From Kosmotoga arenicorallina S304 (GTDB lineage Bacteria; Thermotogota; Thermotogae; Petrotogales; Kosmotogaceae), in NCBI RefSeq assembly GCF_001636545.1, contig NZ_JFHK01000005.1:62001-126000 (forward strand): a stretch of DNA of 64,000 nt, in the 5' to 3' direction. The translations under genes and the position numbers were made by a program. This document shows positions 42,896 to 52,751 of this stretch, in pieces (within the stretch, counting starts at the first letter, position 1; every line of letters begins with the position of its first letter). The notes under the pieces are model-generated. The model saw nothing but the letters and a program-made list of their open reading frames with translations. It was not told the origin of the DNA and searched no databases.

Positions 42896-43236
42896 GCCTT
42901 ATTCCTCCTCGGTTTCCAATATACCTGAGGTGTTCTTGTTTTCCAACCGAATTTTCTTCCTGATACCGGGCTGATTTTTCTTATCTTAAAGCTACTCCCC
43001 AGCATATCATGAAGCACAGCACTAATAGCTGCGACCACCTCAGATTCATCATCTTCACTTTTCTGCTCATGAGCTTTTTTCTCTTTTATAACAACTTTTG
43101 CTACATTTTTGTTCTGCTCTTCCTTCTTTTTTGAAGAAAGAGTCACTCCAAAGAGGGAAAAAACGATATAAAGTATTCCAAGAACAGAAAAAACCACAAA
43201 CAAACCTGTAAAAGTAATCGATAAAACACCATCCAT
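42889..43236 (-). CDS. OadG-family membrane subunit (decarboxylase gamma/delta)
   Basis: 115 residues. One N-terminal transmembrane helix (VLSITFTGLFVVFSVLGILY), then a charged linker, as in OadG / MmdD subunits that hold the soluble carboxyltransferase to the membrane part of sodium-pump decarboxylases. ATG 43236 with GGAG; TTG 43254 is an alternative. The C-terminal basic segment ends with RNKAC. Confidence 0.85.
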   Translation of the reverse strand: MDGVLSITFTGLFVVFSVLGILYIVFSLFGVTLSSKKKEEQNKNVAKVVIKEKKAHEQKSEDDESEVVAAISAVLHDMLGSSFKIRKISPVSGRKFGWKTRTPQVYWKPRRNKAC

Positions 43237-43250
43237 GAAATCACTCCGAA

Positions 43251-44789
43251 TCAAAGGGGAATATTCCCATGTTTTTTGTTCGGACGGCCTTCCATTTTAC
43301 TTTGAAGTATTTCAAGGGCGTTGTAAATTTTTATTCTTGAATCCTTCGGATCGATGACTTCTTCAATGTAGCCTCTCGAAGCCGCTGCATAGGGATTAGC
43401 AAACATTTTCTTGTATTCTTCTATCTTCTCAGCTCTTGTTTTTTCTGGTTCAGGGGAATTTTGAATTTCTTTTCTAAATATTATATTAGCGGCACCTTCG
43501 GAACCCATTACTGCAATTTCTGCGTCAGGCCAGGCAAAGACCATATCAGCACCAAGGTGCTGACTGCCCATGGCTATATAAGCCCCTCCATAGGCCTTCC
43601 GTAGTATGATTGTGATTTTGGGAACAGTGGCTTCACTGTATGCATAGAGCAGTTTTGCTCCATGTCTTATTATGCCTCCATGTTCCTGAGAAACACCGGG
43701 CAAAAAGCCGGGGGTGTCAACAAGCGTTATGATCGGGATGTTGAAACCGTCGAGAAATCTGATAAATCTCGCTGCTTTATCTGATGCATCAATATCGAGC
43801 ACTCCCGCAAGCACTGCAGGCTGGTTTGCCACTATGCCGACAGGTCTTCCTCCAATCCTGGCAAATGCTGTAACGATGTTTTTTGCATAATGGGCATGGA
43901 CCTCGAGAAATTCTTCATTGTCAACAAGTTTGCGAATGATCTCTTTTACATCGTACCCATACTTTGGATTTTCAGGCAGGAGCTCTATGAGTTCCGGTAT
44001 CTCCGCAATTTCCCGTTCTTCTTTAATAAAGGGTTCTTCTGCACTGTTTTGTGGCATATAAGATAGAAGCTTTCTTACAAGCAACATAGCTGAGGAATCA
44101 TCATTAGCAATGAAATGAGCCACACCGCTTTTGCTATTGTGAACAAAAGCACCCCCAAGTGCTTCTTTGTCTATTTCTTCGCCCGTAACTGCTCTTATGA
44201 CCTGAGGGCCTGTTATGAACATCTGTGAATTATTCTCCACCATGATTATGAAATCAGTAATCGCAGGTGAGTACACCGCACCACCTGCACATGGACCGGC
44301 AATAACTGTAATCTGTGGAACAACACCGGATGCCAGGGTATTCCGGTAAAAAATACCGCCGTATCCATAGAGTGAATCAACACCCTCCTGTATCCGGGCT
44401 CCTCCGGAATCATTTATTCCGATAATGGGAATTCCAAGCTTTAAAGCCATATCCTGTAGCTTCATTATTTTCTTCGCATGCATTTCCCCCAGAGAGCCTC
44501 CCTGTACTGTAAAATCCTGGGAGAAAACAGCAACCTTTCTTCCATCAATTTCTCCTATCCCTGTTATCACTCCATCACAGGGAAATTCTTTCTTATCCAG
44601 CCCGAAGTAAATGGAGCGATGCTTGACGAATTTGTCTATCTCTTCAAAGCTGTCTGGATCACACAGCTTCTCGATCCTTTCTCTGGCAGTGAGTTTACCA
44701 GCATCATGTTGCTTTTTGATTCGTTCTTCTCCCCCGCCAAGGGAGATTTTTTTATCAAGTTCATGGTATTTTTTCAGGCTTTCCCTCAT
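43251..44789 (-). CDS. mmdA: acyl-CoA carboxyltransferase (methylmalonyl-CoA decarboxylase alpha)
   Basis: 512 residues, full length for MmdA / PccB. Two crotonase-fold halves: GGARIQEGVDSLYGYGGIF and FITGPQVIRAVTGEEID in the first half, then TLVDTPGFLPG, AYGGAYIAMGS and AWPDAEIAVMG in the second. Catalyses transfer of carboxylate between methylmalonyl-CoA and biotin. RBS CGGAGGTG. Beta subunit is absent here, so sodium pumping is not proven by this window. Confidence 0.93.
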   Translation of the reverse strand: MRESLKKYHELDKKISLGGGEERIKKQHDAGKLTARERIEKLCDPDSFEEIDKFVKHRSIYFGLDKKEFPCDGVITGIGEIDGRKVAVFSQDFTVQGGSLGEMHAKKIMKLQDMALKLGIPIIGINDSGGARIQEGVDSLYGYGGIFYRNTLASGVVPQITVIAGPCAGGAVYSPAITDFIIMVENNSQMFITGPQVIRAVTGEEIDKEALGGAFVHNSKSGVAHFIANDDSSAMLLVRKLLSYMPQNSAEEPFIKEEREIAEIPELIELLPENPKYGYDVKEIIRKLVDNEEFLEVHAHYAKNIVTAFARIGGRPVGIVANQPAVLAGVLDIDASDKAARFIRFLDGFNIPIITLVDTPGFLPGVSQEHGGIIRHGAKLLYAYSEATVPKITIILRKAYGGAYIAMGSQHLGADMVFAWPDAEIAVMGSEGAANIIFRKEIQNSPEPEKTRAEKIEEYKKMFANPYAAASRGYIEEVIDPKDSRIKIYNALEILQSKMEGRPNKKHGNIPL

Positions 44790-44805
44790 ACTTCACCTCC
44801 GCATA

Positions 44806-45213
44806 TCAATGCTTTCCTTCAACAAGTTCAACCAGTACACCACCTGTTGTTTTAGGATGTAAAAAGACGATTTTAACTCCGCCAGCTCCGATAGAGGGTT
44901 CTTTGCTCAGCGGTTGAAATCCCATTGAAATGGCTTTTTCAATGGCTTCTGCTATATTGTCCACATGGTATGCAATGTGATGTATTCCTTCCCCTCTCTT
45001 TTCAAGAAATCTGGAAATCTCACTATCGCTTCTGATCGGTTCAAGAAGTTCTATTCTCGTATCGCCGACTTTCAAAAATGCTACTTTAAGTCCTCTTTCG
45101 GATAATTCTTCAATGCCATGCAGTTCAAGCCCAAGAAAAGATCTGTAAAAATCGAGTTTTTCTTCAATAGATCTCACAACTATTCCTATGTGATCGACTC
45201 TGTCAGTCCTCAC
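44806..45213 (-). CDS. mce: methylmalonyl-CoA epimerase
   Basis: 135 residues, VOC fold with two repeats. Interconverts (R)- and (S)-methylmalonyl-CoA. VDHIGIVVRSIEEKLDFY, RIELLEP and GIHHIAYHVDN give metal-binding His and Glu; the C-terminal GVLVELVE adds the last Glu. GTG 45213 chosen over TTG 45222 because GGAGG is 9 bases away. Confidence 0.93.
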   Translation of the reverse strand: MRTDRVDHIGIVVRSIEEKLDFYRSFLGLELHGIEELSERGLKVAFLKVGDTRIELLEPIRSDSEISRFLEKRGEGIHHIAYHVDNIAEAIEKAISMGFQPLSKEPSIGAGGVKIVFLHPKTTGGVLVELVEGKH

Positions 45214-45218
45214 TGTTA

Positions 45219-46082
45219 TCAACCTCCCATGAAGTTTTGCAATTCGCTGGCAAGTTTATCTAAGGCTTCGTCGGGAAGATCTTTCAGCTCTTGAAATATG
45301 GTGTTCAATTTCTTAAAACGCCTTCTCTTCTCCCGCTTTTCATTTATTTTGCCTGATTCTTTCATAAAGCGTAATTCTTTTTCTACCAATTGGACAAGTT
45401 CTTCAAGATTTGTGCCTTTGACTGCGTCGGTGAGTATCACGTCTTTTTGATTCTTAGAGAACTCTAAGATCGCCTCTATTCTGCTTTTTAACCTGAAAGC
45501 CCCTTCCACATCCATTTTATTCACCACGTATATATCTCCTATTTCCATAATCCCGGCTTTAAGCATTTGAATTTCGTCACCCAACCCGGGGGCAAGAACA
45601 AGTAACACAATATCAGCAAGATTTGATATGTCAGTTTCTGATTGGCCTGCTCCAACGGTTTCAACGAGTATTTTTCTAAATCCACAACGCCCCAGCAGCT
45701 CAACAGCATCATATATTGAAGGGCTCAGCCCACCAAGTTTTCCCCTGCTGGCCATAGAGCGTATGTAGACATTATCATTTCTACTTGCCCTTTTCATTCT
45801 AATTCTATCACCGAGAAAAGCACCCCCAGTAAAGGGACTTGAGGGGTCAACGGCTATTATGCCCACCTTTTCTTTCTCTGAATAAATTGAGGCCAGTCTA
45901 TCTGTAAGCGTTGATTTCCCAGCTCCCGGGCTTCCGGTTAAGCCTATAACATCATAATCGCAATCGGTAAGAGCATTGATTATCTCTTTCGCTTTAATGG
46001 GGTCATTTTCTATTAGCGTAAGCGCCTTCGAAATTTCCCTTATATCACCTGTTTTAAGTCCTTTTACAGAGAGTTCTGTCAT
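45219..46082 (-). CDS. meaB: MeaB-type GTPase, methylmalonyl-CoA mutase chaperone
   Basis: 287 residues. P-loop [15 protein letters not shown] near residue 55, the base-recognition motif NKMD, and [13 protein letters not shown]. It protects and reactivates the B12 mutase and helps cofactor loading. ATGA overlap with the mutase small subunit and a 4-base overlap with the next gene's earliest start. C-terminal coil is charged. Confidence 0.95.
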   Translation of the reverse strand: MTELSVKGLKTGDIREISKALTLIENDPIKAKEIINALTDCDYDVIGLTGSPGAGKSTLTDRLASIYSEKEKVGIIAVDPSSPFTGGAFLGDRIRMKRASRNDNVYIRSMASRGKLGGLSPSIYDAVELLGRCGFRKILVETVGAGQSETDISNLADIVLLVLAPGLGDEIQMLKAGIMEIGDIYVVNKMDVEGAFRLKSRIEAILEFSKNQKDVILTDAVKGTNLEELVQLVEKELRFMKESGKINEKREKRRRFKKLNTIFQELKDLPDEALDKLASELQNFMGG

Positions 46083-46471
46083 TTCACCCTTTTCCTTATG
46101 CTATCAATTATTTTTTCAAGAGATGTTCCAGGGCCAAAGACTTCGAAAATGCCGATTCTTTTAAGCTCTTCTGCGTCATCTTCAGGAATTATACCACCAA
46201 CAAAAATAGGCTTATCGGCGATTCCATATTGCTTCATGAAATCCAGAACACGCGGACAAAGCTTCATATGAGCCCCGGAAAGTATTGAAAGTCCGACGAT
46301 ATCAACATCCTCCTGTAATGCTGCTTTTGCAATGTCTTCGGGGGATTGTCTGAGACCGGTATATATTACCTCCATACCAGCATCCCTCAAAGCCATAGCA
46401 ACAACTTTGGCGCCACGATCATGACCATCTAACCCGGGCTTAGCTATCAGGACCTTTATCTTTTTTTCCAT
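46079..46471 (-). CDS. methylmalonyl-CoA mutase, cobalamin-binding subunit
   Basis: 130 residues. The B12-binding domain of the mutase as a separate subunit: [20 protein letters not shown] carries the DGHDRG (DxHxxG) motif, then [10 protein letters not shown] and [12 protein letters not shown] 46471 after GAGAGG. It pairs with the large subunit just upstream; split mutases of this kind are common in archaea and some bacteria. Confidence 0.94.
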   Translation of the reverse strand: MEKKIKVLIAKPGLDGHDRGAKVVAMALRDAGMEVIYTGLRQSPEDIAKAALQEDVDIVGLSILSGAHMKLCPRVLDFMKQYGIADKPIFVGGIIPEDDAEELKRIGIFEVFGPGTSLEKIIDSIRKRVK

Positions 46472-46486
46472 TCCTCTCACTCCCTC

Positions 46487-48169
46487 TTATAGAATAACAG
46501 CTTCCGTGTATTCGCCAAAGACCTCTCTCAAGACATTGGAAATTTCTCCGATAGTAGCATAGGCTTTTACTGCCTTCACAATGTAAGGCATAAGGTTTTC
46601 ATTCTCATTCAAAGCGGCTTTTTTAAGTTGTTCCAAACTCTGGCGAACTTCATTGTTATTCCTTCTTTCTTTGAGCTTTTTTAATCTAATTTTCTGCTTA
46701 TCTTCCAGCTCTGGATTGACTTTCAATACTTTTGTAGGTTTATCTTCTTCCGTGGTGAATTTGTTTACACCAACTATTATTTGCTCTCCCTTTTCAATTT
46801 CGAGTTGAGTTTTATAAGCGGCATTGAGAATTTCTTTCTGAACATATCCATCTTCTATGGCTCGCACCATGCCCCCCAATTCATCAATCTTCTTCAAATA
46901 TTCAAAGGCTTTCTTTTCCACTTCATCGGTTAAGTGTTCTATAAAATAAGAACCACCGAGACCATCGATCACATCAGCTACCCCTGTCTCATGAGCTATG
47001 ATCTGCTGTGTCCTCAAAGCGATTGTGACCGATTCTTCAGTGGGCAAGCCAAGAGCTTCGTCGAAGGAATTTGTGTGCAGCGACTGCGTTCCACCAAGCA
47101 CGGCTGCAAGAGCCTGGAATGCTACTCTCACGATATTGTTCATTGGCTGCTGGGCGGTAAGGGTGGAACCTCCAGTCTGAGTGTGGAACCTGAGTTTAAG
47201 GGCTTTACTGTCTGTTACTCCAAAGCGTTCTTTCATTATTTTCGCCCAGAGCCTTCTCGCGCTTCTAAACTTGGCAATTTCTTCGAAGAAATTATTATGA
47301 GCATTGAAGAAGAATGATAACCTCTTTCCAAAGATGTTGGGGTCGAGTCCAGCTTTTATTGCAGCTTCAACATAAGCTATTCCGTTCGCCAGCGTGAAAG
47401 CCACTTCCTGGATTGCATTCGCTCCAGCTTCTCTTATATGATATCCGCTTATGCTTATGGTATTGAATTCTGGCAGATATTTAGAGCAGTATTCAAATAT
47501 GTTGGTTATAATCCTCATAGAAGGATTCGGCGGGAAAATGTAAGTGCCCCTGGCGATATATTCTTTGAGAATATCGTTCTGTATTGTCCCTTTTAGTTTT
47601 TCAGGCGGTACACCCTGCTTTTCAGCGACGGCAATATACATAGCCAGCAATATAGCAGCTGTTGAGTTAATGGTCATTGAAGTGCTTACCCTGTCCAGGG
47701 GGATTTCGTCAAAGAGAATTTCCATGTCTTCCAGAGAATCGATGGCGACTCCAACTTTCCCCACTTCTCCTTCAGCCATGGGATCATCTGAATCGTACCC
47801 TATCTGTGTCGGTAAGTCAAAAGCAATAGATAACCCGGTTTGCCCTTGTGAAAGAAGATATCTGTATCTCTTATTGGATTCTTCAGCGGTGCCAAATCCA
47901 GCATACTGCCTCATGGTCCAGAAACGACCGCGATACATGGTAGGCTGAACCCCTCTTGTATAAGGATATTCTCCGGGGAAACCGAGTTGATCGATATAGT
48001 CAAATTCGGGGATATCTAATGGGGTGTAAACATGTTTAACTTCAGTACCTGAAGATGTTTCAAAACGTTCCTTTCTCTCTGGAAATCTTTTCAGTACAGG
48101 TTTTAGTGTTTTTTCTTTCCAATTAGTCTCCGCTGATTTGATTTTTTCCAGTCGAGCCTTGTCTCCCAT
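46487..48169 (-). CDS. methylmalonyl-CoA mutase, large catalytic subunit
   Basis: 560 residues; TIM-barrel subunit without its own B12 domain. Converts methylmalonyl-CoA and succinyl-CoA. Seen: [50 protein letters not shown] and the [18 protein letters not shown] region that binds substrate. ATG 48169 after GGGAGGG, the earlier TTG rejected. First gene of the operon with its own promoter. Confidence 0.96.
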   Translation of the reverse strand: MGDKARLEKIKSAETNWKEKTLKPVLKRFPERKERFETSSGTEVKHVYTPLDIPEFDYIDQLGFPGEYPYTRGVQPTMYRGRFWTMRQYAGFGTAEESNKRYRYLLSQGQTGLSIAFDLPTQIGYDSDDPMAEGEVGKVGVAIDSLEDMEILFDEIPLDRVSTSMTINSTAAILLAMYIAVAEKQGVPPEKLKGTIQNDILKEYIARGTYIFPPNPSMRIITNIFEYCSKYLPEFNTISISGYHIREAGANAIQEVAFTLANGIAYVEAAIKAGLDPNIFGKRLSFFFNAHNNFFEEIAKFRSARRLWAKIMKERFGVTDSKALKLRFHTQTGGSTLTAQQPMNNIVRVAFQALAAVLGGTQSLHTNSFDEALGLPTEESVTIALRTQQIIAHETGVADVIDGLGGSYFIEHLTDEVEKKAFEYLKKIDELGGMVRAIEDGYVQKEILNAAYKTQLEIEKGEQIIVGVNKFTTEEDKPTKVLKVNPELEDKQKIRLKKLKERRNNNEVRQSLEQLKKAALNENENLMPYIVKAVKAYATIGEISNVLREVFGEYTEAVIL

Positions 48170-48205
48170 TTTCATCCCTCCCAATATGTTCTGTTACAAA
48201 GCTAA

Positions 48206-48235
48206 ATCATAAACGAACTTTCGTCAACGGGTCAA
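48206..48235 (-). promoter_or_regulatory. promoter of the methylmalonyl-CoA operon
   Basis: On the - strand TTGACC (48230-48235), an 18-base spacer, TATGAT (48206-48211), about 35 bases before the mutase start. Each box matches consensus at 5 of 6. Confidence 0.6.
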
Positions 48236-48307
48236 TGAATCTATTATCACTGAATATTGCAATTTTACTCCAGCTCTTCTTTGATTTTCCCGCGCATTGG
48301 CCGTTTA

Positions 48308-48336
48308 TTGGAAACTGCTTAGCAGTCTGTTAAAAT
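48308..48336 (+). promoter_or_regulatory. promoter of the secreted-protein gene with palindrome in the spacer
   Basis: TTGGAA (48308-48313), exactly 17 bases, TAAAAT (48331-48336). The spacer starts with ACTGCTTAGCAGT (48314-48326), a 5-bp inverted repeat; a repressor site there would block the promoter. Its core equals the csp leader palindrome. Confidence 0.6.
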
Positions 48337-48405
48337 TTTTCTGAACAGAAGAGATTCGAAGTCTGTCATAATGATGTAAAATGTAAATAGTCGGAGGTGG
48401 TTCTA

Positions 48406-49746
48406 TTGAAAAGGGGTATTATGTTCTTTCTATTTTTTCTGTCGGCAATCGTTGCTTTTGCTTCAATTGAAGAACTTGCCACAAAAATCCCTTCTTCAGC
48501 CTTAAATGTTCTTCTTGTGGAGGACCTTAAAGGCAATTATGAAAACCTGAAAGGTACAACTCTCGGTGATGTGCTCTTAAACCAGCTGGCACTTGACCAA
48601 ATTGCTGCTCAATATATCGAAATGGCCGCCTATAACAATGGTCAAGACCCCCAGGTGATTTATAGCATTTTTTCGTCGAACCTCGCTGCGGCGAATTGGA
48701 GCTCGGAGTCGGGCTCAAAAAGCATTGTTATTCTTGGTCCCATTGAAAAAGCGGAAAATGCCAGGAAAGCAATTGAAAGCGTTCTCCCACAGTTTCTACC
48801 TGAAAACTTCAATTTAAATATCGCTACCGACGGAAAATATCTTTATATAGGTGATGTAGACGCTTATTCCAGAACGGAAAAAGGCTATCAGATTTCTATT
48901 ATTAACGAGCTTCCAGAAGGCTTTATGTATATTGTGGGTGGCGATGAAGAATTCAGCCAGAAAGTGGTTCTTTACTTTGAAGACAATTACCTTAAAGGTG
49001 ACGGAATATTATCAGCAAAAACGCAACAAGCTTCTGAAAAACTCCGTGCCCTTTTTGAAGGTGCATCAGTTGAAAAGCTGGAAGCAGCTCCGAGGTTTTC
49101 CTTCGCCACAATTTCCCTTAAAGCGAATTCAATAGAAGAAGCAGAGAGCTTATTGATGGATAGGTTCAATCTTTCTCTCACCACAGACACTGTTCAAGCG
49201 TTGTCAAAGGATTTTCTCGATAAAATTTCAGGGAAGCTAACCGGGGAACTTCTCGTAGATGTTGAGCTTGATATAGATGCGCTCTTGAATAGCTTTATGA
49301 GCATGCAGATGGGTGATGCCAATACAACAGAAGATACGACCTCTGTTCCTCCGTTAAAGCTGGTAAGCAAGATGGGTTTTAACGGGAACTTTGAAGAGTT
49401 GCTTTCTCTCATGGAGGAAGCGGGAGTTCCATACACAGCTGAAGGAAACGTTGCAAAGACCGAGCAAAACATGTATATATGGATTGATGGAGGCTATATT
49501 GTGTCCAGTCTTGCAAATAAAGATGAAACAGACAGCTGGCTTCAACACATGACCCCACTAAAGGATAATCCTGTATTTACACAGTTTTCCAGGGGAGTTC
49601 CCGCCGAACACTCCTTTTCGCTATTTATAGACGCTGGAATTGCTTTAAGTGCCTTAATGGGTACTGAAGTGGAAAGTGGAATAGCGGCTTTTTCATGGTA
49701 TTCATATGATGATAATGCACTAAAGGGAAAATTCATAATCAAATAA
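48406..49746 (+). CDS. secreted protein of unknown function
   Basis: 446 residues from TTG 48406 (CGGAGGTG upstream). An N-terminal signal peptide KRGIMFFLFFLSAIVAFAS with probable cleavage after AFA, then a soluble alpha/beta repeat-like body (EKAENARKAIESVLP, IEEAESLLMDRF; GYQISIINELPEGFMYIVGG) resembling DUF3352-type proteins only loosely. No catalytic motif seen. Monocistronic with its own promoter. Function unknown. Confidence 0.8.
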   Translation: MKRGIMFFLFFLSAIVAFASIEELATKIPSSALNVLLVEDLKGNYENLKGTTLGDVLLNQLALDQIAAQYIEMAAYNNGQDPQVIYSIFSSNLAAANWSSESGSKSIVILGPIEKAENARKAIESVLPQFLPENFNLNIATDGKYLYIGDVDAYSRTEKGYQISIINELPEGFMYIVGGDEEFSQKVVLYFEDNYLKGDGILSAKTQQASEKLRALFEGASVEKLEAAPRFSFATISLKANSIEEAESLLMDRFNLSLTTDTVQALSKDFLDKISGKLTGELLVDVELDIDALLNSFMSMQMGDANTTEDTTSVPPLKLVSKMGFNGNFEELLSLMEEAGVPYTAEGNVAKTEQNMYIWIDGGYIVSSLANKDETDSWLQHMTPLKDNPVFTQFSRGVPAEHSFSLFIDAGIALSALMGTEVESGIAAFSWYSYDDNALKGKFIIK

Positions 49747-49751
49747 AAAAA

Positions 49752-49781
49752 GCCCCGGAAGCCTTAGCGGAGCGTCGGGGC
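49752..49781 (-). terminator. hairpin terminator (- strand T-run)
   Basis: GCCCCG (49752-49757) / CGGGGC (49776-49781) around an 18-base loop, followed on the - strand by seven T. It probably terminates both incoming transcripts, with the second hairpin next to cysS as backup. Confidence 0.6.
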
Positions 49782-49871
49782 AATGAACATCTCGCAACAA
49801 AATTATACCATCTTAAACCATAGATAGTCAAGTGTATACTATACTGGATTTTAGATGTTTCGAATTCCATT

Positions 49872-49901
49872 AAAAAAGTCACCCTTTTCGGGTGACTTTT
49901 T
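49872..49901. terminator. bidirectional terminator after cysS
   Basis: Stem AAAAAGTCACCC / GGGTGACTTTTT, loop TTTTC, 14 bases beyond the cysS stop, T-runs on both strands. Confidence 0.9.
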
Positions 49902-49914
49902 GATTTATGAATCT

Positions 49915-51291
49915 TTAAAATGACCACTTCGTGCCATCAGGAGTATCCATCAACTTTATTCCAAGTTCCATAAGCCTGCCTCTTATCTCATCAGATTTCT
50001 CATAGTTCTTCTCTTTCCTGAATTGACTCCTGAGGTCAATGAGTATTTTCACAAGACCGTCAATATCAAAGTGATTGCTTTCCGGAAGTTCAAATATCCC
50101 CAGAACCGGCCCGAATTCATTCCTGACAAGATGAAAAGCCTCAAGCTTTCGCAATTCATCAGAAGCATTGGCGACTTCATTTATCATTTCAAAAATCAGC
50201 GCAAGGGCTTTTGGAGTATTGAAGTCATCATCGAGATATGCTTTAAATTCGGCGATTTTCTCGCTTATCCAGGAGGATTTTCTGGCAAAAGGTTGTTTGT
50301 CCCCCAGACTTTGCTCAAAGTCATTCAATATTTGATTTCCTCTCGTAACAGCCGTCTTCGCTTCTTGTAACAGGTCCTCCGAATAATCGATGGGTGAGCG
50401 ATAATGTTTGGAAAATATGAAATAGCGAATGGCGTCTTTCCCGTATTTTTTTACGGCTTCCTTTATTGTTATAAAGTTTCCAAGAGATTTGGACATCTTT
50501 GAACCGGCAAATCTCATCATGCCATTGTGCATCCAGTATTTTGCAAAGGGTTTCCCATACCTTGCTTCTGACTGCGCTCTCTCGTTTTCATGGTGGGGAA
50601 ATATCAAGTCTGAACCTCCAGCATGAATATCGAAAGATTCTCCAAGTATACATGTAGACATGACTGAACATTCAATATGCCAGCCAGGCCTACCCTTTCC
50701 CCAAGGGCTTTCCCAGTAGGGTTCATTTTCCTTGGCAGCTTTCCACAACGCAAAATCCTCTGGAGATTTTTTCCGTTCCCCGGGTTGTATTCTTGCCCCA
50801 GCAATCAGGTCTTCCAGCTTTCTACCTGAGAGTTTGCCATAGCTATCAAAACTTGAAACATCGAAATATACATCACCTTCTGAAACATAAGCATGGCCTT
50901 TCTCAATGAGGTCTTCAATGAATTCGATTATTTCATCAACATAATGAGTTGTTCTAGGATGAAAATTGGCAGGCCTTATACCCAAAGCCATGGAATCCTT
51001 CCAGTATTGAACAATATAGCGTTCAGCTATTTCAAGCGAATCTACATTTTCCTCATTGGCTTTAATGATTATCTTGTCATCTATATCCGTGAAATTCTGG
51101 GTGAGTATAACCTTATATCCGGAGTATTCAAGATATCTGCGAAAAGTGTCAAAGGTAATAGCGGGTCTGCTATTGCCCAGATGGACGAAATTATACACTG
51201 TCGGCCCACAAACATAAATTCTGACCTCACCGGGATTTAATGGGATGAGCTCTTCCTTTTTTCCAGTGAGAGTATTTGTTATCTTTATCAC
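49915..51291 (-). CDS. cysS: cysteinyl-tRNA synthetase
   Basis: 458 residues. Class I synthetase charging tRNA-Cys. HLGNSRP (HIGH), KMSKSLGN (KMSKS), and the zinc ligands in CGPTVYN and ECSVM are visible. Anticodon-binding helices at the C-terminus. GTG start overlapping the gltX stop (GTGA), so coupled to it. Confidence 0.97.
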   Translation of the reverse strand: MIKITNTLTGKKEELIPLNPGEVRIYVCGPTVYNFVHLGNSRPAITFDTFRRYLEYSGYKVILTQNFTDIDDKIIIKANEENVDSLEIAERYIVQYWKDSMALGIRPANFHPRTTHYVDEIIEFIEDLIEKGHAYVSEGDVYFDVSSFDSYGKLSGRKLEDLIAGARIQPGERKKSPEDFALWKAAKENEPYWESPWGKGRPGWHIECSVMSTCILGESFDIHAGGSDLIFPHHENERAQSEARYGKPFAKYWMHNGMMRFAGSKMSKSLGNFITIKEAVKKYGKDAIRYFIFSKHYRSPIDYSEDLLQEAKTAVTRGNQILNDFEQSLGDKQPFARKSSWISEKIAEFKAYLDDDFNTPKALALIFEMINEVANASDELRKLEAFHLVRNEFGPVLGIFELPESNHFDIDGLVKILIDLRSQFRKEKNYEKSDEIRGRLMELGIKLMDTPDGTKWSF

Positions 51292-52736
51292 AGATTGCCC
51301 ACCGCCCTATCTATCCTATCCGTAACTTTGTTTTTTCCAAGCAGGAAGAGAACTTCCACAAGCTCCGGCCCTTCATCCATGCCTGTAAGAACCTTTCTAA
51401 AAGTTTGATAGAAAAGCTTCCTATCAGGTTTGATTTCTTTTATTGCTCTTTTGACAACATCCACCACTGCTTTGTGCTCCCAGGTGTTTATCTCTTCGAG
51501 ATATTCCTTTATTTTCTTCAAAACAAGTACCACTTGCTTATCTTCTTCAGTTTTCTTGGATAATTCGATAGTTTCGGGATCTTTGAAATACACTTCGAGC
51601 TTTTCAGGAATTTCTTCAAGAATTTCAACACCTTTTCGGACAGAATCCACGGCTTTTCTCAACCACTTTATGTTGGCCTTAGCCTGCTCTTCAGTCATGT
51701 AACCTTTTTCAATTATATATGGAATAGATAATTCCGTGACCCTTTCAAGATTAACCTCCCGGATATAAACACCATTCATCCAGCGCGCCTTTGCCACATC
51801 AAAAACGGCCGGGCTTGAATGAAGTCTTTCAATGGAAAATTCCCTTATCATTTCATCAATATGCATTATTTCTTTCCCTTCTGGATGGGACCATCCCAGC
51901 AAGGCAAGATAGTTAACAAAAGCCTCGGGAAGGAAACCCTTGTCACGGAATTCCTCTACAGATGTAGCTCCATGCCTTTTGCTCAGCTTTTTACCATCAG
52001 GGCCGAGGATCATCGATACATGTGCAAATTTCGGCGGTATAATTCCAAAGGCCTCATAAAGAGCTAATTGTTTTAGTGTATTTGAAAGATGGTCATCACC
52101 CCTGATTACATGGGTTATCTCCATAGATATATCGTCCACAACCACTGCAAAATTGTATATGGGTAAGCCATTTGACCGCATAATCGCAAAATCGCCCAGC
52201 GAACCCTCTTTGAAAACGACTTCACCCTTTACCAGATCAATAAAGGCGTATTCCTTCCTTGGCATCTTGAAAAATATAGCAGGCTTCAAACCCTTTTCTC
52301 TAAATTCCTTGCGCCTTTCCGGAGTATCAAATTCTCTGAACATCTCTTCTGAATAATGCGGAGCTTTGCCCTTAGCCATCAGAGAGTCATGCAGTCTTTT
52401 GATTTCTTCAGGGGAAGCGAAAACTTCATAAGCTTTCCCCTCTTCAAGCAATCTTTCTGCCATCTGTCTGTATATATATTTCCTTTCGCTTTGCCGGTAA
52501 GGACCATAAGACCCACCAATATCAGGACCTTCATCCCATGAAATCCCCATCCATAGAAGAGATTCTATCAATTTTTCTTCAGATTCTTTTGTTGATCTTT
52601 CTAAATCGGTGTCTTCTATTCTAAGAACGAATTTTCCATCAGAATGTCTGGCATAAAGATAATTAAAAAGAGCCGTCCTGGCTCCTCCTACATGCAAGTG
52701 CCCTGTTGGGCTTGGAGCAAACCTAACTCTAACCAT
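51288..52736 (-). CDS. gltX: glutamyl-tRNA synthetase
   Basis: 482 residues. Class I synthetase for tRNA-Glu: RFAPSPTGHLHVGGART (HIGH-type), and KKLSKRHGATS (KMSKS). Whether it is discriminating or also charges tRNA-Gln cannot be judged by eye. ATG 52736 after AGGTGG. Upstream neighbour is the Nudix gene, 15 bases away. Confidence 0.97.
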   Translation of the reverse strand: MVRVRFAPSPTGHLHVGGARTALFNYLYARHSDGKFVLRIEDTDLERSTKESEEKLIESLLWMGISWDEGPDIGGSYGPYRQSERKYIYRQMAERLLEEGKAYEVFASPEEIKRLHDSLMAKGKAPHYSEEMFREFDTPERRKEFREKGLKPAIFFKMPRKEYAFIDLVKGEVVFKEGSLGDFAIMRSNGLPIYNFAVVVDDISMEITHVIRGDDHLSNTLKQLALYEAFGIIPPKFAHVSMILGPDGKKLSKRHGATSVEEFRDKGFLPEAFVNYLALLGWSHPEGKEIMHIDEMIREFSIERLHSSPAVFDVAKARWMNGVYIREVNLERVTELSIPYIIEKGYMTEEQAKANIKWLRKAVDSVRKGVEILEEIPEKLEVYFKDPETIELSKKTEEDKQVVLVLKKIKEYLEEINTWEHKAVVDVVKRAIKEIKPDRKLFYQTFRKVLTGMDEGPELVEVLFLLGKNKVTDRIDRAVGNL

Positions 52737-52751
52737 TTCTTTCACCACCTG

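Noticed and set aside
48170-48405. Cobalamin riboswitch before the B12-dependent mutase
   Set aside because: The leader is only about 30 bases after the predicted -10 box and lacks a B12-box-like sequence.
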